A stretch of 63,439 bases of DNA from NCBI GenBank assembly GCA_040007095.1, contig JBDTVS010000164.1, positions 1 to 63,439 of the forward strand, read 5' to 3'. The translations under genes and the position numbers were made by a program. The DNA comes from JBDTVS01 sp040007095 (GTDB lineage Bacteria > Acidobacteriota > Vicinamibacteria > Vicinamibacterales > CAVVIG01). Each line of letters starts with the position of its first letter. Position 1 is the stretch's first letter. The notes under the pieces are model-generated. The model did not search any database and was not told the origin of the DNA. It saw only the letters and a list, made by a program, of their open reading frames with translations. Below, one piece after another: positions 1-8,924 of this stretch.

Positions 1-1218
1 CGCACGACACGACGAAGCCAGGAAGCCCTCTCGCACTTGTCGCACCTCAGCGCGGAGGCCTTTACCGGTCATCGCATCGTCAAGGCGTTCGGTACCGAGG
101 GATACGAGGCGCTCAAGTTCCGCAGAGCCGGGACCCAACTGTTCCGCACGAACATGAAGGTCACGGCGGCGTTGTCGAGTCTGCCGCCTCTGATGGAGGT
201 CGTCGGCGGCATCTGCATGGCGGCGGCCCTTTGGTACGGCAGCCGTGAGATTGCAGCGGGCCGCCTGACGACCGGACAATTCGCCTCGTTTTTCACGGCA
301 GTCTTCCTGATGTACGGCCCGGCGAAGAAGCTGAGCCGCGTCAATGCGAACCTGCAGCAAGCCATCGCGGCCTCCGAGCGGATCTTCGAGATGCTCGACA
401 CGCACACGGAAGTGAAGGAGCGTCCAGGCGCCGCGCCGCTGGCGCCCTTCGCGCGCGCGATCGAGTTCCGCGACGTCGGCTTCGGGTACGACGATGCGCC
501 GGGACGGATCTTGCGGGGACTCTCGTTCACGGTCCGCGCCGGGGAAATGGTCGCCATCGTCGGCCGCAGCGGCGCAGGCAAGACCACCTTGGTCAATCTG
601 CTGCCGCGCTTCTACGACGTGAGCAGGGGCGGTATCTTCATCGATGACGTCGATCTCCGGGACGTCACCGTCGCATCGTTGCGCCGGCAGATCGGCATCG
701 TGACGCAGGAAACGGTCCTCTTCGACGATACGATCGCCAGCAATATCGCCTACGGATCCACCACGGCGGCGGCCGGAGAGATCGAAGCCGCGGCGCGGGC
801 GGCCAATGCGCACGAGTTCGTGGCCGCGCTGCCGGATGGTTACCAGACGAAGATCGGCGAACGCGGGCAGCGGCTGTCGGGCGGCCAGCGACAGCGGATC
901 GCCATCGCGCGGGCGGTGCTCAAGAATGCGCCGATTCTGGTGCTCGACGAGGCGACGTCCGCGCTCGACTCGGAATCCGAGCAGCTGGTGCAGCAGGCCC
1001 TGACCAACCTGATGATGAACCGGACGTCGTTCGTCATCGCGCATCGTCTGTCGACGATTCGGCGAGCCGATGCGATTATCGTGCTCGAACGTGGCCGTGT
1101 GGTGGAGATAGGACGCCACGACGACCTCGTGACGCGGCCGAGCGGCTCCTATGCGACCTTGTATGAGATGCAGCTGCTGGAGAGCCGAAAAGGCGAACGG
1201 CGGCTGGTGCCGTCGTAG
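1..1218 (+). CDS. msbA: MsbA-like ABC exporter, 3' part
   Basis: This is the C-terminal 405 residues of a half-size ABC exporter; the frame is open to the left edge, so the 5' end lies outside the window. The first ~115 residues hold the intracellular coupling segment (FTGHRIVKAFGTE) and the last membrane helices. The nucleotide-binding domain follows, with Walker A GRSGAGKTTL near residue 188, signature LSGGQRQR near 293, Walker B ILVLDEATSALDSE near 313 and H-loop AHRLST near 347. In MsbA-type exporters two such chains flip lipid A or other lipids across the inner membrane using ATP. The FTGHRIVKAFG segment fits MsbA better than multidrug or peptide exporters, but the substrate is inference. 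The next gene, yicC, begins about 120 bp downstream on the same strand. Confidence 0.88.
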   Translation, partial: RTTRRSQEALSHLSHLSAEAFTGHRIVKAFGTEGYEALKFRRAGTQLFRTNMKVTAALSSLPPLMEVVGGICMAAALWYGSREIAAGRLTTGQFASFFTAVFLMYGPAKKLSRVNANLQQAIAASERIFEMLDTHTEVKERPGAAPLAPFARAIEFRDVGFGYDDAPGRILRGLSFTVRAGEMVAIVGRSGAGKTTLVNLLPRFYDVSRGGIFIDDVDLRDVTVASLRRQIGIVTQETVLFDDTIASNIAYGSTTAAAGEIEAAARAANAHEFVAALPDGYQTKIGERGQRLSGGQRQRIAIARAVLKNAPILVLDEATSALDSESEQLVQQALTNLMMNRTSFVIAHRLSTIRRADAIIVLERGRVVEIGRHDDLVTRPSGSYATLYEMQLLESRKGERRLVPS

Positions 1219-1339
1219 TGCGCCCAGCGGCGCGGATGCTTGAGGCGTTCGTCACGGTTGGGCGGGTGGCGCAGGTGTGGGCCGGATTGGGCGGTTCGGG
1301 CGCGTCGGTGAGGGGGGCTGGTGCGCGGATGGGGCCTTC

Positions 1340-2233
1340 ATGATTACGAGCATGACCGGGTTTGCCGCGCTGACCCGAGAGGATGATCGGGCCAGCATCA
1401 GCGTCACGATTCGCGCCCTGAACCATCGTCACCTCGATTTGCAGTTGCGCATGCCATCGTCGCTGGCCGCGATGGAGGCCGAGGTCCGTGCGCTGGTCGC
1501 GCAGCATATCTCCCGTGGACGCGTTGAGCTGAGCCTGTCGCTGCAGATGCGCCACACGCCGGCGATCGAGGTTGAGTTCAACGAGATGTTCGGGGCGGCT
1601 TTGTCGGCGGCCATCGAGCAGGCGCGAGAACGCGGGCTGGTCGCGGGTGCCTTGACGCCTGGTGACCTGCTGCGGTTGCCGCAGGCGTTGACGATCCGGG
1701 AGCGGCGCAACGATGTCGACGAGACCGTGGCGCTGGAGCTGGCCGCGCGCGCTCGCGCCGCGATCGGTGAAGCGCTGACCGACCTGGCCACCATGCGTGG
1801 ACGGGAAGGCGGCCATCTCCGGTCTGACCTCGACCAGCGTCGTCGTGGCGTCGCCGAGCTGGTCGAGCGGATTGCCTCCGCTGCGGACGAAGGCCGAGCC
1901 GGCGTGGAGCAGCGATTGGCGGCGCGCGTGCGGGAGCTGCGGGTCGATCTGCAGGCCGACGAAGCTGCGGTCGCTCAGGAGATTGTGAGGTTTGCGTCGC
2001 GATCCGACATCAGCGAAGAGGTGGCGCGGTTCCGTGGCCACGTGGCGCATTGGGAGGCCCTGGCGGATGGGGTTGAATCCTGCGGGCGCAAGCTCGACTT
2101 CCTCTTGCAGGAGATGAACCGAGAAGTGAATACGATGGGTTCGAAGGCCGATGGCCTGCGGGTGTCGGAGTTCGTCATCGCGGCCAAGGCGGAGCTCGAG
2201 AAAATGCGGGAACAGGTTCAGAATGTCGAATAG
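1340..2233 (+). CDS. yicC: YicC family protein (putative endoribonuclease)
   Basis: The 297-residue product begins MITSMTGFAALTRE, the hallmark N-terminus of the YicC family, and ends with the conserved C-terminal block (GSKADGLRVSEFVIAAKAELEKMREQVQNVE region). E. coli YicC is 287 residues. The frame stays open further upstream, to 1277, but the conserved N-terminus fixes the start at 1340. Family knowledge: YicC/YloC proteins are RNA-cleaving enzymes and commonly sit directly upstream of gmk, as here. The stop overlaps the gmk start by 11 bp, implying translational coupling in a yicC-gmk-rpoZ-coaBC operon. Confidence 0.93.
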   Translation: MITSMTGFAALTREDDRASISVTIRALNHRHLDLQLRMPSSLAAMEAEVRALVAQHISRGRVELSLSLQMRHTPAIEVEFNEMFGAALSAAIEQARERGLVAGALTPGDLLRLPQALTIRERRNDVDETVALELAARARAAIGEALTDLATMRGREGGHLRSDLDQRRRGVAELVERIASAADEGRAGVEQRLAARVRELRVDLQADEAAVAQEIVRFASRSDISEEVARFRGHVAHWEALADGVESCGRKLDFLLQEMNREVNTMGSKADGLRVSEFVIAAKAELEKMREQVQNVE

Positions 2234-2843
2234 CGGCCGCGGCCTGCTGTTCATCGTCTCCGCTCCATCGGGAGCAGGGAAGACGACGTTGGTTGAGCGG
2301 CTGGTGGAGCAGGTGCCGCACCTGAAAATGTCACGGTCCTACACGTCGCGCCCTGCCAGACAGGGAGAGCTCGACGGTGTGGACTATAATTTTGTGACCA
2401 GGTCCCGCTTCGAGTCGATGGTCGCCGAGGGAGCCTTCCTGGAGTGGGCCGATGTATTCGGCAACCTCTACGGGACGGCCGCCGAGGATACGGAGCGCAC
2501 TCTTGAAGGGGGCGACGACCTGGTGCTGGTGATCGACGTTCAAGGCGCCCGGCAGGTCCGGTCGCGCCGTCTCGAGACCACGGCGATTTTCGTGATGCCT
2601 CCCTCGCTGGAGGTTCTGGAACGCCGGTTGAGAGGACGCAGCAAGGACAGCGGGGAGGCCATCCTACGGCGGCTGCAGGTGGCCAAAGACGAGGTGTCCA
2701 GCTTTCGCGAATATGAGTTCCTCGTCGTCAACGACGAGATTACGGCCGCCGTCGATCGGCTCCGCAGCATCGTGCTGTCGACCCGTTCCGTGTTGAAGCG
2801 GATGACCCCGCTCGCCGAACACATAGTCAGGACTTTCTCATGA
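2223..2843 (+). CDS. gmk: guanylate kinase
   Basis: The 206-residue enzyme phosphorylates GMP to GDP using ATP in the cytoplasm. It shows the P-loop SAPSGAGKTTL at residues ~13-23, the GMP-binding SRSYTSRPARQGELDG segment, the VDYNFVTRSRF block, and RLRGRSKDSGEAILRRL near the ATP-closing lid. The start ATG at 2223 lies inside the end of yicC; the longer upstream frame is a shadow of yicC. Its last codons overlap the rpoZ ATG (ATGA at 2840-2843). The gmk-rpoZ-coaBC order is widespread in bacteria. Confidence 0.97.
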   Translation: MSNSGRGLLFIVSAPSGAGKTTLVERLVEQVPHLKMSRSYTSRPARQGELDGVDYNFVTRSRFESMVAEGAFLEWADVFGNLYGTAAEDTERTLEGGDDLVLVIDVQGARQVRSRRLETTAIFVMPPSLEVLERRLRGRSKDSGEAILRRLQVAKDEVSSFREYEFLVVNDEITAAVDRLRSIVLSTRSVLKRMTPLAEHIVRTFS

Positions 2844-3025
2844 TTGACCGAAGCAAACTCCCCAACACGTTCGAGTTCGTCGTCACCGCCGGCGCCCGTG
2901 CCCGGCAGCTCATGGCCGGATCCACGCCTCGTGTCGCCGTCGGCGACCACAAGAAGACCACCATCGCCACCGAAGAAGTGATCACCAGGGCGGTCGAGAA
3001 GATCGAAGAGGTCGCCAAGGAGTAG
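2840..3025 (+). CDS. rpoZ: RNA polymerase omega subunit
   Basis: A 61-residue protein starting MIDRSKLPNTFEFVVTAGAR and containing ARARQLMAGSTPRV, the omega fold that clamps the beta-prime C-terminus and helps assemble RNA polymerase. It is short compared with E. coli omega (91 residues) but a usual size in acidobacteria and deltaproteobacteria. It starts by ATGA overlap with gmk, so is probably translated by coupling. coaBC follows after 16 bp. Confidence 0.95.
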   Translation: MIDRSKLPNTFEFVVTAGARARQLMAGSTPRVAVGDHKKTTIATEEVITRAVEKIEEVAKE

Positions 3026-3041
3026 AGGTGGAAGCATCACC

Positions 3042-4277
3042 ATGTTGATTGCGCTCGGAGTGACCGGCGGAATCGGCGCCTACAAGGCCGTCGAGGTGGC
3101 GCGTGGGCTGCAGAAGCGGGGCCACGACGTCGTCGCGGTGATGACCGAACACGCGACGCGATTTGTCGGCCCGATCACGTTTGAGTCGATTACGAGGCGG
3201 CGGGTGATCACCGACCAGTTCGAAGCCGGCGCCAACGCCGACATCGAGCATATCGCCCTCGCGTCGACGATCGACTTGCTCCTCATCGCCCCGGCGACCG
3301 CCAATGTAATCGGCAAGCTCGCGAACGGCATCGCCGACGATTTTCTGTCCACGCTCTACCTGGCGACCACCGCGCCGGTGCTCGTGGCCCCGGCAATGAA
3401 CACCCAGATGCTGGCGCACGCCGCGGTCCGGGCGAACCTGGATACTCTGGCATCGCGCGGAGTGCGGTTTGTCGAGCCGGGCGAAGGTTTTCTGGCGTGT
3501 GGTTGGATTGGCAAGGGACGCCTCGCCGAACCCGACGAGATTGTCGACGCTGTGGAGCAGGTCCTGCGGCCGCGCGGCCCGCTGCGCGGACTGCAAGTGC
3601 TTGTGACCGCCGGTCCGACCTACGAAGATTTCGACCCGGTGCGCTATCTCGGCAATCGCTCGAGCGGCAAGATGGGTTTTGCCATCGCCGCTGAAGCGAC
3701 ACGCCGTGGCGCTCACGTCGCGCTGGTGATGGGGCCCAGCTCGGTCGAGCCACCGGAGGTGCGCGAGCTTGTGCGAGTGCGGACCGCCGACCAGATGCAC
3801 GCAGCCGTGATCGACCGCGCCGCCGCCGCAGACGTCATCGTCATGGCCGCGGCCGTTGCCGACTACGCACCGGCGGAGTTGGCGGCGCAGAAAGTGCCGA
3901 AAGGCGGCGAGACGCTGACGCTGGTTTTGAAGAAGACGCCCGATATTCTCGCCGACCTGGGACGACGCCGTCTCGCGGCGGGCCGCGGTCCGGTGCTGGT
4001 CGGATTCGCCGCAGAGACCCACGACGTCGTGGGTCGCGCGGCCGCAAAACGCCTGGCCAAGCACGTCGATCTCATCGTCGCCAACGACGTCTCGCGATCC
4101 GATACGGGGTTTGGCGTCGATACCAACGAAGTCACCATCGTGGGGCCCGATGCCGCCGAGGCGATCCCACGGCAGAGCAAGGCGCGCGTGGCCGCGGCGA
4201 TTCTCGACCGCATCGAGCAGTTGGTACGCCTGAAGCTGGACGCGAAGAGCACTCCTGCCGCAACGACTCGCGCGTGA
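3042..4277 (+). CDS. coaBC: bifunctional phosphopantothenoylcysteine decarboxylase / phosphopantothenate-cysteine ligase
   Basis: The 411-residue product catalyses two steps of coenzyme A synthesis: CTP-dependent joining of 4'-phosphopantothenate to cysteine, then flavin-dependent decarboxylation to 4'-phosphopantetheine. The N-terminal CoaC half carries GVTGGIGAYKAVEVAR, the PAMN motif (APAMNTQM, ~residue 120) and the catalytic Cys of ACGWIGKGRLAEP near 150. The C-terminal CoaB half (from ~185) starts VTAGPTYEDFDPVR and contains NRSSGKMGFAIA and AAVADYAP with the downstream Lys (QKVPKG). AGAGGTGG lies ahead of the ATG. It is the last gene of the yicC-gmk-rpoZ-coaBC group. Its product also supplies the pantetheine arm used by the carrier proteins of the NRPS locus. 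Confidence 0.96.
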   Translation: MLIALGVTGGIGAYKAVEVARGLQKRGHDVVAVMTEHATRFVGPITFESITRRRVITDQFEAGANADIEHIALASTIDLLLIAPATANVIGKLANGIADDFLSTLYLATTAPVLVAPAMNTQMLAHAAVRANLDTLASRGVRFVEPGEGFLACGWIGKGRLAEPDEIVDAVEQVLRPRGPLRGLQVLVTAGPTYEDFDPVRYLGNRSSGKMGFAIAAEATRRGAHVALVMGPSSVEPPEVRELVRVRTADQMHAAVIDRAAAADVIVMAAAVADYAPAELAAQKVPKGGETLTLVLKKTPDILADLGRRRLAAGRGPVLVGFAAETHDVVGRAAAKRLAKHVDLIVANDVSRSDTGFGVDTNEVTIVGPDAAEAIPRQSKARVAAAILDRIEQLVRLKLDAKSTPAATTRA

Positions 4278-4386
4278 AGCAAACGACCTTCAACAGAGAG
4301 GCCGCACAGGCCCGGTCGAGGCAGTTCCCATTCATCCTGCGCGATCGTCGCGTTGAACGTGTTGTCTTTTCATGTGCGGATTTCTG

Positions 4387-5145
4387 ATGGATTACGACCA
4401 GCTGCGCGAACACCTTGTCTTTGCGAAAGAATCGGGAGTGACGGGCATCAGCCGCGACTCGGCGTGGCGCACCCGGACCGATTCCGCCGCCGCTCTGCGC
4501 GCGCTCGACGAGCCGGACGCCGCGCGCATCTCCAGCCCGTCGGCGGAACAGCCGCTCGCCGTGACCCAGCCTGTCACTCTGTCGATGAATGCTGAGGAAG
4601 CGCTTGTCGCGGTGCGCGCCAATATCGGCGACTGCACCCGGTGCAAGCTGCACACGCTCGGCCGCAGCCAGATTGTCTTCGGCGTCGGGAATCCCCATGC
4701 GGATCTGATGTTCGCCGGCGAAGCGCCAGGCCACGACGAAGACGTGCAGGGCATTCCCTTCGTCGGCCGGGCCGGCCAGTTGCTGACCAAGATCATCGAG
4801 GCTATCGGCTTGACGCGCGACGATGTGTATATCGCCAACGTGATCAAATGCCGGCCGCCGCAGAATCGCAATCCCGAGCCGGACGAAGTCGAAACCTGCG
4901 AGCCGTTCCTGTTCCAGCAGATCGACATCATCAAGCCGAAGGTCGTCGTCGCGCTCGGCAAGTTCGCGGCGCAAACGCTGCTGCGCACCCTCGATCCGAT
5001 CTCACGGCTGCGCGGACGGGTCTTCGACTACCGCGGCGCCAAGCTGATTCCCACGTTTCACCCCGCCTACCTGCTCAGGAATCCTTCGTCGAAGCGCGAG
5101 GTGTGGGAAGACATGAAGCTCGCGAAACGGCTGCTCGAAAGCTAG
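4387..5145 (+). CDS. uracil-DNA glycosylase, family 4 (iron-sulfur)
   Basis: The 252-residue enzyme removes uracil from DNA in base-excision repair. The catalytic core starts near residue 75. It shows the cluster-binding CTRCKLH pair, the motif-1 GEAPGHDEDVQGIPFVGRAG, a second Cys pair in VIKCRPPQ and ETCEPF, and the C-terminal HPAYLL motif. The four cysteines fit the [4Fe-4S] site of family-4/5 glycosylases. The N-terminal ~70 residues are a variable linker. I prefer the ATG at 4387 (MDYDQLREHL); an in-frame ATG at 4372 adds five residues and neither has a strong ribosome site. About 90 bp separate it from coaBC. Confidence 0.92.
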   Translation: MDYDQLREHLVFAKESGVTGISRDSAWRTRTDSAAALRALDEPDAARISSPSAEQPLAVTQPVTLSMNAEEALVAVRANIGDCTRCKLHTLGRSQIVFGVGNPHADLMFAGEAPGHDEDVQGIPFVGRAGQLLTKIIEAIGLTRDDVYIANVIKCRPPQNRNPEPDEVETCEPFLFQQIDIIKPKVVVALGKFAAQTLLRTLDPISRLRGRVFDYRGAKLIPTFHPAYLLRNPSSKREVWEDMKLAKRLLES

Positions 5146-5240
5146 CACTCACGGCGCAGCGCTCAAGAGCGGGTCGGCCTCGGAGAGTATGTTGTCCGCT
5201 GCGCGACGAGCTCCAAGACCGGTTGCAGAATTGAGATCCG

Positions 5241-5311
5241 GAACCACCAAGACACGAAGTAGACAAAGAGTCTCTTGGTCTGCTTCGTGATCTTTGGGTC
5301 CTTTGTGGTTC
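5241..5311. repeat. imperfect palindromic intergenic repeat
   Basis: The stretch reads as an imperfect inverted repeat centred on AAGAGTCTCTT. The left arm begins GAACCACCAAGACACGAAG and the right arm, read in reverse complement, begins GAACCACAAAGG and continues with CACGAAGCAGACCAAGAG. It sits between the glycosylase gene and priA and would lie inside priA if that gene started at the earliest in-frame codon, which argues for the later priA start. The CACGAAG-type wording looks like a dispersed intergenic element; copy number cannot be judged from this window. Confidence 0.6.
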
Positions 5312-5346
5312 ATTGTCTCAATTTCGCAGGTGCTCTGAGTCCCACT

Positions 5347-7581
5347 TTGCTGATCAGCGTCGCCGTTCCCGTTCCGCAACTCGATCTGTTGACGTATCGT
5401 GCGCCAGCGGGTTCGACGCCGGTCGCCGGCGCGCGAGTCGTGGTCCCGCTCGGCTCTCGGCACGTCACCGGCATTGTCGTGGCCGTCGACGTGGCCGCCG
5501 TCGGCGTCGAGGAAATCGAGATCAAGACCATTCGTCAGGTTCTCGACACGGAGGCATTCATTCCTCCGCAGGTCGTGGAGTTGGCGAAATGGACCGCTGA
5601 ATACTATGCCGCCGGTGCCGGTGAGACGATCACGGCCGTTCTGCCGCCGATGACGAGAAGCGGGCAGGTGAGCGGCCACAAGACCGAGCGTGTCGCGGCG
5701 ATTACCGTCGCCGGTCGCGAGACGCTGAACGCCAGTCCCGAACTGTTCCAGGGCCGGGCGCTGACCGGCGGCCAGCGGCGTGCGCTCGAGGTGCTGGACG
5801 GGGTTCCCGAGGGGCTCTCGACGTCGCGGCTGTCGGCGCAAGGGATCACACCCGATACGGTCGGGCGCTTGTCGGCACGCGCTCTGGTTGCCGTGCGGGA
5901 AGTGCGCGTCGACCGCGACCCGTTCGCCGGGATCGCGGCCGACGGCCTGTCGGCCAACCCGGACCGTCAACTGACGATCGAGCAGACGGCGGCGTTCGAC
6001 CGGTTGCGCCGGCTGGCCGACGCAGGCTCGTTCAACGTGGCCCTGCTGCACGGTGTGACGGGCAGCGGCAAGACCGAGATCTTTCTGCGGGTCGCGGCGG
6101 CCGTCCGATCGTCTGGTCGCGGCGTCCTGATGCTCGTGCCGGAGATCGCGCTGACGCCGGTCATTGCCGCTCTGTTCCGTGAGACGTTCGCCGGCCAGGT
6201 CGCGATTCTGCATAGCGGCCTCTCCGACGGGGAACGGCACGACGAGTGGCAGCGCATCCGACGCGGCGAAGTCCACGTCGTCGTCGGGACACGGTCAGCA
6301 GTCTTCGCACCGCTCGCGCACATCGGTCTCATCGTGGTGGATGAGGAGCACGACGGATCGTACAAGCAGGAAGAGAGTCCCCGGTATCACGGCCGGGACG
6401 TGGCGATCGTGCGGGGACAGCGCGAGCGGGCGCTGGTGGTGCTCGCTTCGGCCACCCCGTCGATGGAGACCTATTACAACGCCATGGCCGGACGCTACGC
6501 GCGCGTCGTCCTCGAGCGTCGGGTGGGGGACCGGCCGTTGCCTTCGGTGACCGTGGTCGACATGCGGGAAGAGTACGCGCACGGCGGTTCGGATGTGGTG
6601 TTCAGCCGCGCACTGGTCGAGGCGATCGGCGTTCGACTCGTCCGCCGGGAGCAGGCGCTGGTGCTGCTGAACCGCCGGGGCCTGGCCACGGCTGTGTTCT
6701 GCCGTCAGTGTGCCGGCACGCTCGATTGTCCGAACTGCAGTGTGTCGCTGGTCGTCCACGGCGACGGAAACTCTCGCCGCGCACGCTGCCACTACTGCAA
6801 CTACGCGATGAGAGTGCCGGCCGCGTGTCCGCATTGCGCCGGCCCGTATCTCGAGCAGGCCGGGTTTGGCACCGAGCGTGTCGAGGCGGAAGTGCGTCGC
6901 ATCTGGCCGGATGCGCGTGTGGCGCGTCTGGATCGAGACGCGATTCGCCGCAAGGGCGCGCTGGCCACGCTGCTGTCACGGTTTCGTGCCGGCGACATCG
7001 ACGTGTTGGTGGGCACGCAGATGATCGCCAAGGGTCATGATTTTCCGCGGGTCACGCTCGTGGGCGTCGTGTCGGCTGACGTCGGCCTCGGCATGGCGGA
7101 CTTCCGCGCCTCGGAGCGAACGTTTCAGTTGTTGACCCAGGTAGCTGGCCGCGCCGGACGCGGCGAGCAGCCGGGCGAAGGAATCATCCAGACCATGTAT
7201 CCGGATCACTACAGCATCCAACTGGCGTGCAAGCAGGATTACGTGGCGTTTTATGAGAAGGAACTGCATTTCCGACACGCAATGAAATATCCCCCGACGA
7301 TCTCGATGATCAACACCATTGTGCGTGCCCGCACGTTCGCGGGCGCCATGGACGATGCGGCCGGTCTTGCGGAACGTCTACGGAGCGGACGCAGCCAGCT
7401 GGGGATCCTGGGGCCGGCGCCCGCGCCGCTCGGCAAGCTGCGCGGCGAATATCGCGCGCAGGTGCTGATCAAGGGGATCAACCGGAAAGCGATGCGTGAG
7501 GCCGTGCTATCGGCCATTGCCGGTCGGTCCGACCTGGCGAGACGGACCATCGTGGACGTCGATCCGGTATCGATGCTGTAG
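5347..7581 (+). CDS. priA: primosomal protein N' (replication restart helicase)
   Basis: PriA binds stalled forks and D-loops, unwinds the lagging arm and starts primosome reloading. The product shows the N-terminal DNA-binding part (VAVPVPQLDLLTYRAP...VPLGSR), Walker A GVTGSGKTEIF, the DEEH box (VVDEEHDGSYKQEE), and a zinc-binding insert with paired cysteines (FCRQCAGTLDCPNC, RCHYCNYAMRVPAACPHC). Helicase lobe 2 follows with VGTQMIAKGHDFP and QVAGRAGRGEQPG, then the C-terminal domain. The frame is open to a TTG at 5275, but the family N-terminus (LISVAVPVPQL) and the palindrome in 5241-5311 favour a start near the TTG at 5347 (744 residues). The start codon is uncertain. It converges on the M50 protease gene with a 10 bp gap. 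Confidence 0.93.
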   Translation: MLISVAVPVPQLDLLTYRAPAGSTPVAGARVVVPLGSRHVTGIVVAVDVAAVGVEEIEIKTIRQVLDTEAFIPPQVVELAKWTAEYYAAGAGETITAVLPPMTRSGQVSGHKTERVAAITVAGRETLNASPELFQGRALTGGQRRALEVLDGVPEGLSTSRLSAQGITPDTVGRLSARALVAVREVRVDRDPFAGIAADGLSANPDRQLTIEQTAAFDRLRRLADAGSFNVALLHGVTGSGKTEIFLRVAAAVRSSGRGVLMLVPEIALTPVIAALFRETFAGQVAILHSGLSDGERHDEWQRIRRGEVHVVVGTRSAVFAPLAHIGLIVVDEEHDGSYKQEESPRYHGRDVAIVRGQRERALVVLASATPSMETYYNAMAGRYARVVLERRVGDRPLPSVTVVDMREEYAHGGSDVVFSRALVEAIGVRLVRREQALVLLNRRGLATAVFCRQCAGTLDCPNCSVSLVVHGDGNSRRARCHYCNYAMRVPAACPHCAGPYLEQAGFGTERVEAEVRRIWPDARVARLDRDAIRRKGALATLLSRFRAGDIDVLVGTQMIAKGHDFPRVTLVGVVSADVGLGMADFRASERTFQLLTQVAGRAGRGEQPGEGIIQTMYPDHYSIQLACKQDYVAFYEKELHFRHAMKYPPTISMINTIVRARTFAGAMDDAAGLAERLRSGRSQLGILGPAPAPLGKLRGEYRAQVLIKGINRKAMREAVLSAIAGRSDLARRTIVDVDPVSML

Positions 7582-7591
7582 CGGGCCGCCC

Positions 7592-8548
7592 TTAGTGCTT
7601 CAGCAGTTCCATCGGCTCGATCGGCGCTGGTGTAAAGCAGAGAATGAACATGATGAGCGCGAAGAGCGCGAGGATCATGCGGGTGCGATCGAGCGGTACA
7701 TGTTCGTCGATGGTTCGGGGGTGCTTCGGGCCGAACACGACGAGCATGCCGATCATCAGGACCGTCCAGACAAGCCAACTGATGGCGAACCATGTCAACG
7801 TCAGCGCCACGCCAATGGTGGCCAATGTCACATAGGTCGAATAGCGACCGAGGACCGCGTACGAGATGTGACCACCGTCGAGTTGTCCGACCGGGAACAG
7901 ATTGAGGGCCGTTGCCAGCAACCCAAACCACGCGGCGAACGCGATCGGGTGAAGATTCAGCGAATATCCGGCCGGCGTCGCGCCCCAGATCAACTTCGAT
8001 ACGAGCTGGAACAACAGCGGCTCGCCGAGCTCGAAGCCGGTCATGTTGGGCGGAACGCGGCTGACATGGGACAAGACGAGGCCGAGGACCAGCGCCGGCA
8101 CCGCGACGAGAAACCCGGCAATCGGGCCCGCGATACCGATGTCGAACAGCATGCGCTTGGACGGGATCGGCTCCCTGATACGGATGAACGCTCCCATCGT
8201 CCCGGTCAGCAGGAACGGGACCGGGATGAAAAACGGCAAGGAAGCATCGACGTCATAATAGCGACAGGCGAAATAGTGACCCAGCTCGTGGCAACCCAAT
8301 ATCAACAGGATCGTCAAGCTGTAGTAGAACCCGCCGGCGACTAGGGTCGAGGTGCTCAGGCCGGCCGGCATACGGTTGCTGAAGTCGGCGAGGAAGCCGA
8401 CGTAGTGGTCCATCCCGACGAGGGTCGTCGAGCCGATCGTCAACGCCAGCAATAGAATATGGAGCCATCTGCGATCCTGAAACTTCGGCGCCGGCTGCCA
8501 CTCGACGGCAGATGGGCCGAACATGAATTCGTCGCGAATGGGGTCCAA
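7592..8548 (-). CDS. site-2-protease-type M50 metallopeptidase
   Basis: A 318-residue multi-pass membrane protein with the zinc motif HELGH (ILGCHELGHYFACRYY) around residue 105 and a second metal-ligand motif in LNLFPVGQLDGGHIS near residue 216. These are the two signatures of intramembrane S2P/M50 proteases. At least six hydrophobic segments are visible. The substrate is unknown; family members release membrane-bound regulators by cutting within the bilayer. It lacks an obvious PDZ insert, so it is closer to the compact S2P-like group than to RseP. The upstream neighbour on the same strand is the HU-type gene. Confidence 0.88.
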   Translation of the reverse strand: MDPIRDEFMFGPSAVEWQPAPKFQDRRWLHILLLALTIGSTTLVGMDHYVGFLADFSNRMPAGLSTSTLVAGGFYYSLTILLILGCHELGHYFACRYYDVDASLPFFIPVPFLLTGTMGAFIRIREPIPSKRMLFDIGIAGPIAGFLVAVPALVLGLVLSHVSRVPPNMTGFELGEPLLFQLVSKLIWGATPAGYSLNLHPIAFAAWFGLLATALNLFPVGQLDGGHISYAVLGRYSTYVTLATIGVALTLTWFAISWLVWTVLMIGMLVVFGPKHPRTIDEHVPLDRTRMILALFALIMFILCFTPAPIEPMELLKH

Positions 8549-8579
8549 AATAAGAAGGTAGGCCGGGATGATCCGCCGG

Positions 8580-8849
8580 CTAGCCGATGTTCTGAAGGTC
8601 TTTGCCGGGCTTGAAGCGGATCGTCCGCCCTGGAGGGATGCGCACTTCCTTGCCGGTCCGAGGGTTGCGCCCTATTCCACGCTTCCGTGGCTTAACCTGA
8701 AACACGCCGAACCCGCGCAGCTCGATTCGTTCACCCCGTTGCATGGAGGTCCGCATCGCATCGAACACCGCATCGACAGCCACCTCAGCTTTGACTTTGG
8801 TGATGTCGGCAATCTTCGACACTTCGTTCACGATGTCGACCTTGATCAT
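8580..8849 (-). CDS. HU/IHF family nucleoid DNA-binding protein
   Basis: The 89-residue product (MIKVDIVNEVSKIADITK...) has the HU/IHF fold: two N-terminal helices and a beta-arm with the signature RGFGVFQVKPRKRGIGRNP and the DNA-contacting RTGKEVRIPPG. It dimerises and bends DNA. The start at 8849 is set by AGGAG nine bases upstream; the frame stays open further but carries no family sequence. A near-consensus promoter lies at 8878-8906. HU versus IHF identity cannot be decided from sequence alone. Confidence 0.94.
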   Translation of the reverse strand: MIKVDIVNEVSKIADITKVKAEVAVDAVFDAMRTSMQRGERIELRGFGVFQVKPRKRGIGRNPRTGKEVRIPPGRTIRFKPGKDLQNIG

Positions 8850-8877
8850 GCTTAGGGTCTCCTGAAGTCTGTTAACT

Positions 8878-8906
8878 ACTATAAATAGTGGCACTTACGA
8901 AGTCAA
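8878..8906 (-). promoter_or_regulatory. sigma-70-type promoter of the HU-type gene
   Basis: Reading the minus strand, TTGACT (8906-8901) and TATAGT (8883-8878) are separated by exactly 17 bases and precede the HU start by about 29 bases, with the AGGAG ribosome site between. This is the best housekeeping-type promoter visible in the window. The -35 end lies 19 bp from the der start codon, so the two divergent genes share a very compact control region. Confidence 0.75.
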
Positions 8907-8924
8907 TGCCAAGGCTAAGTTCAT

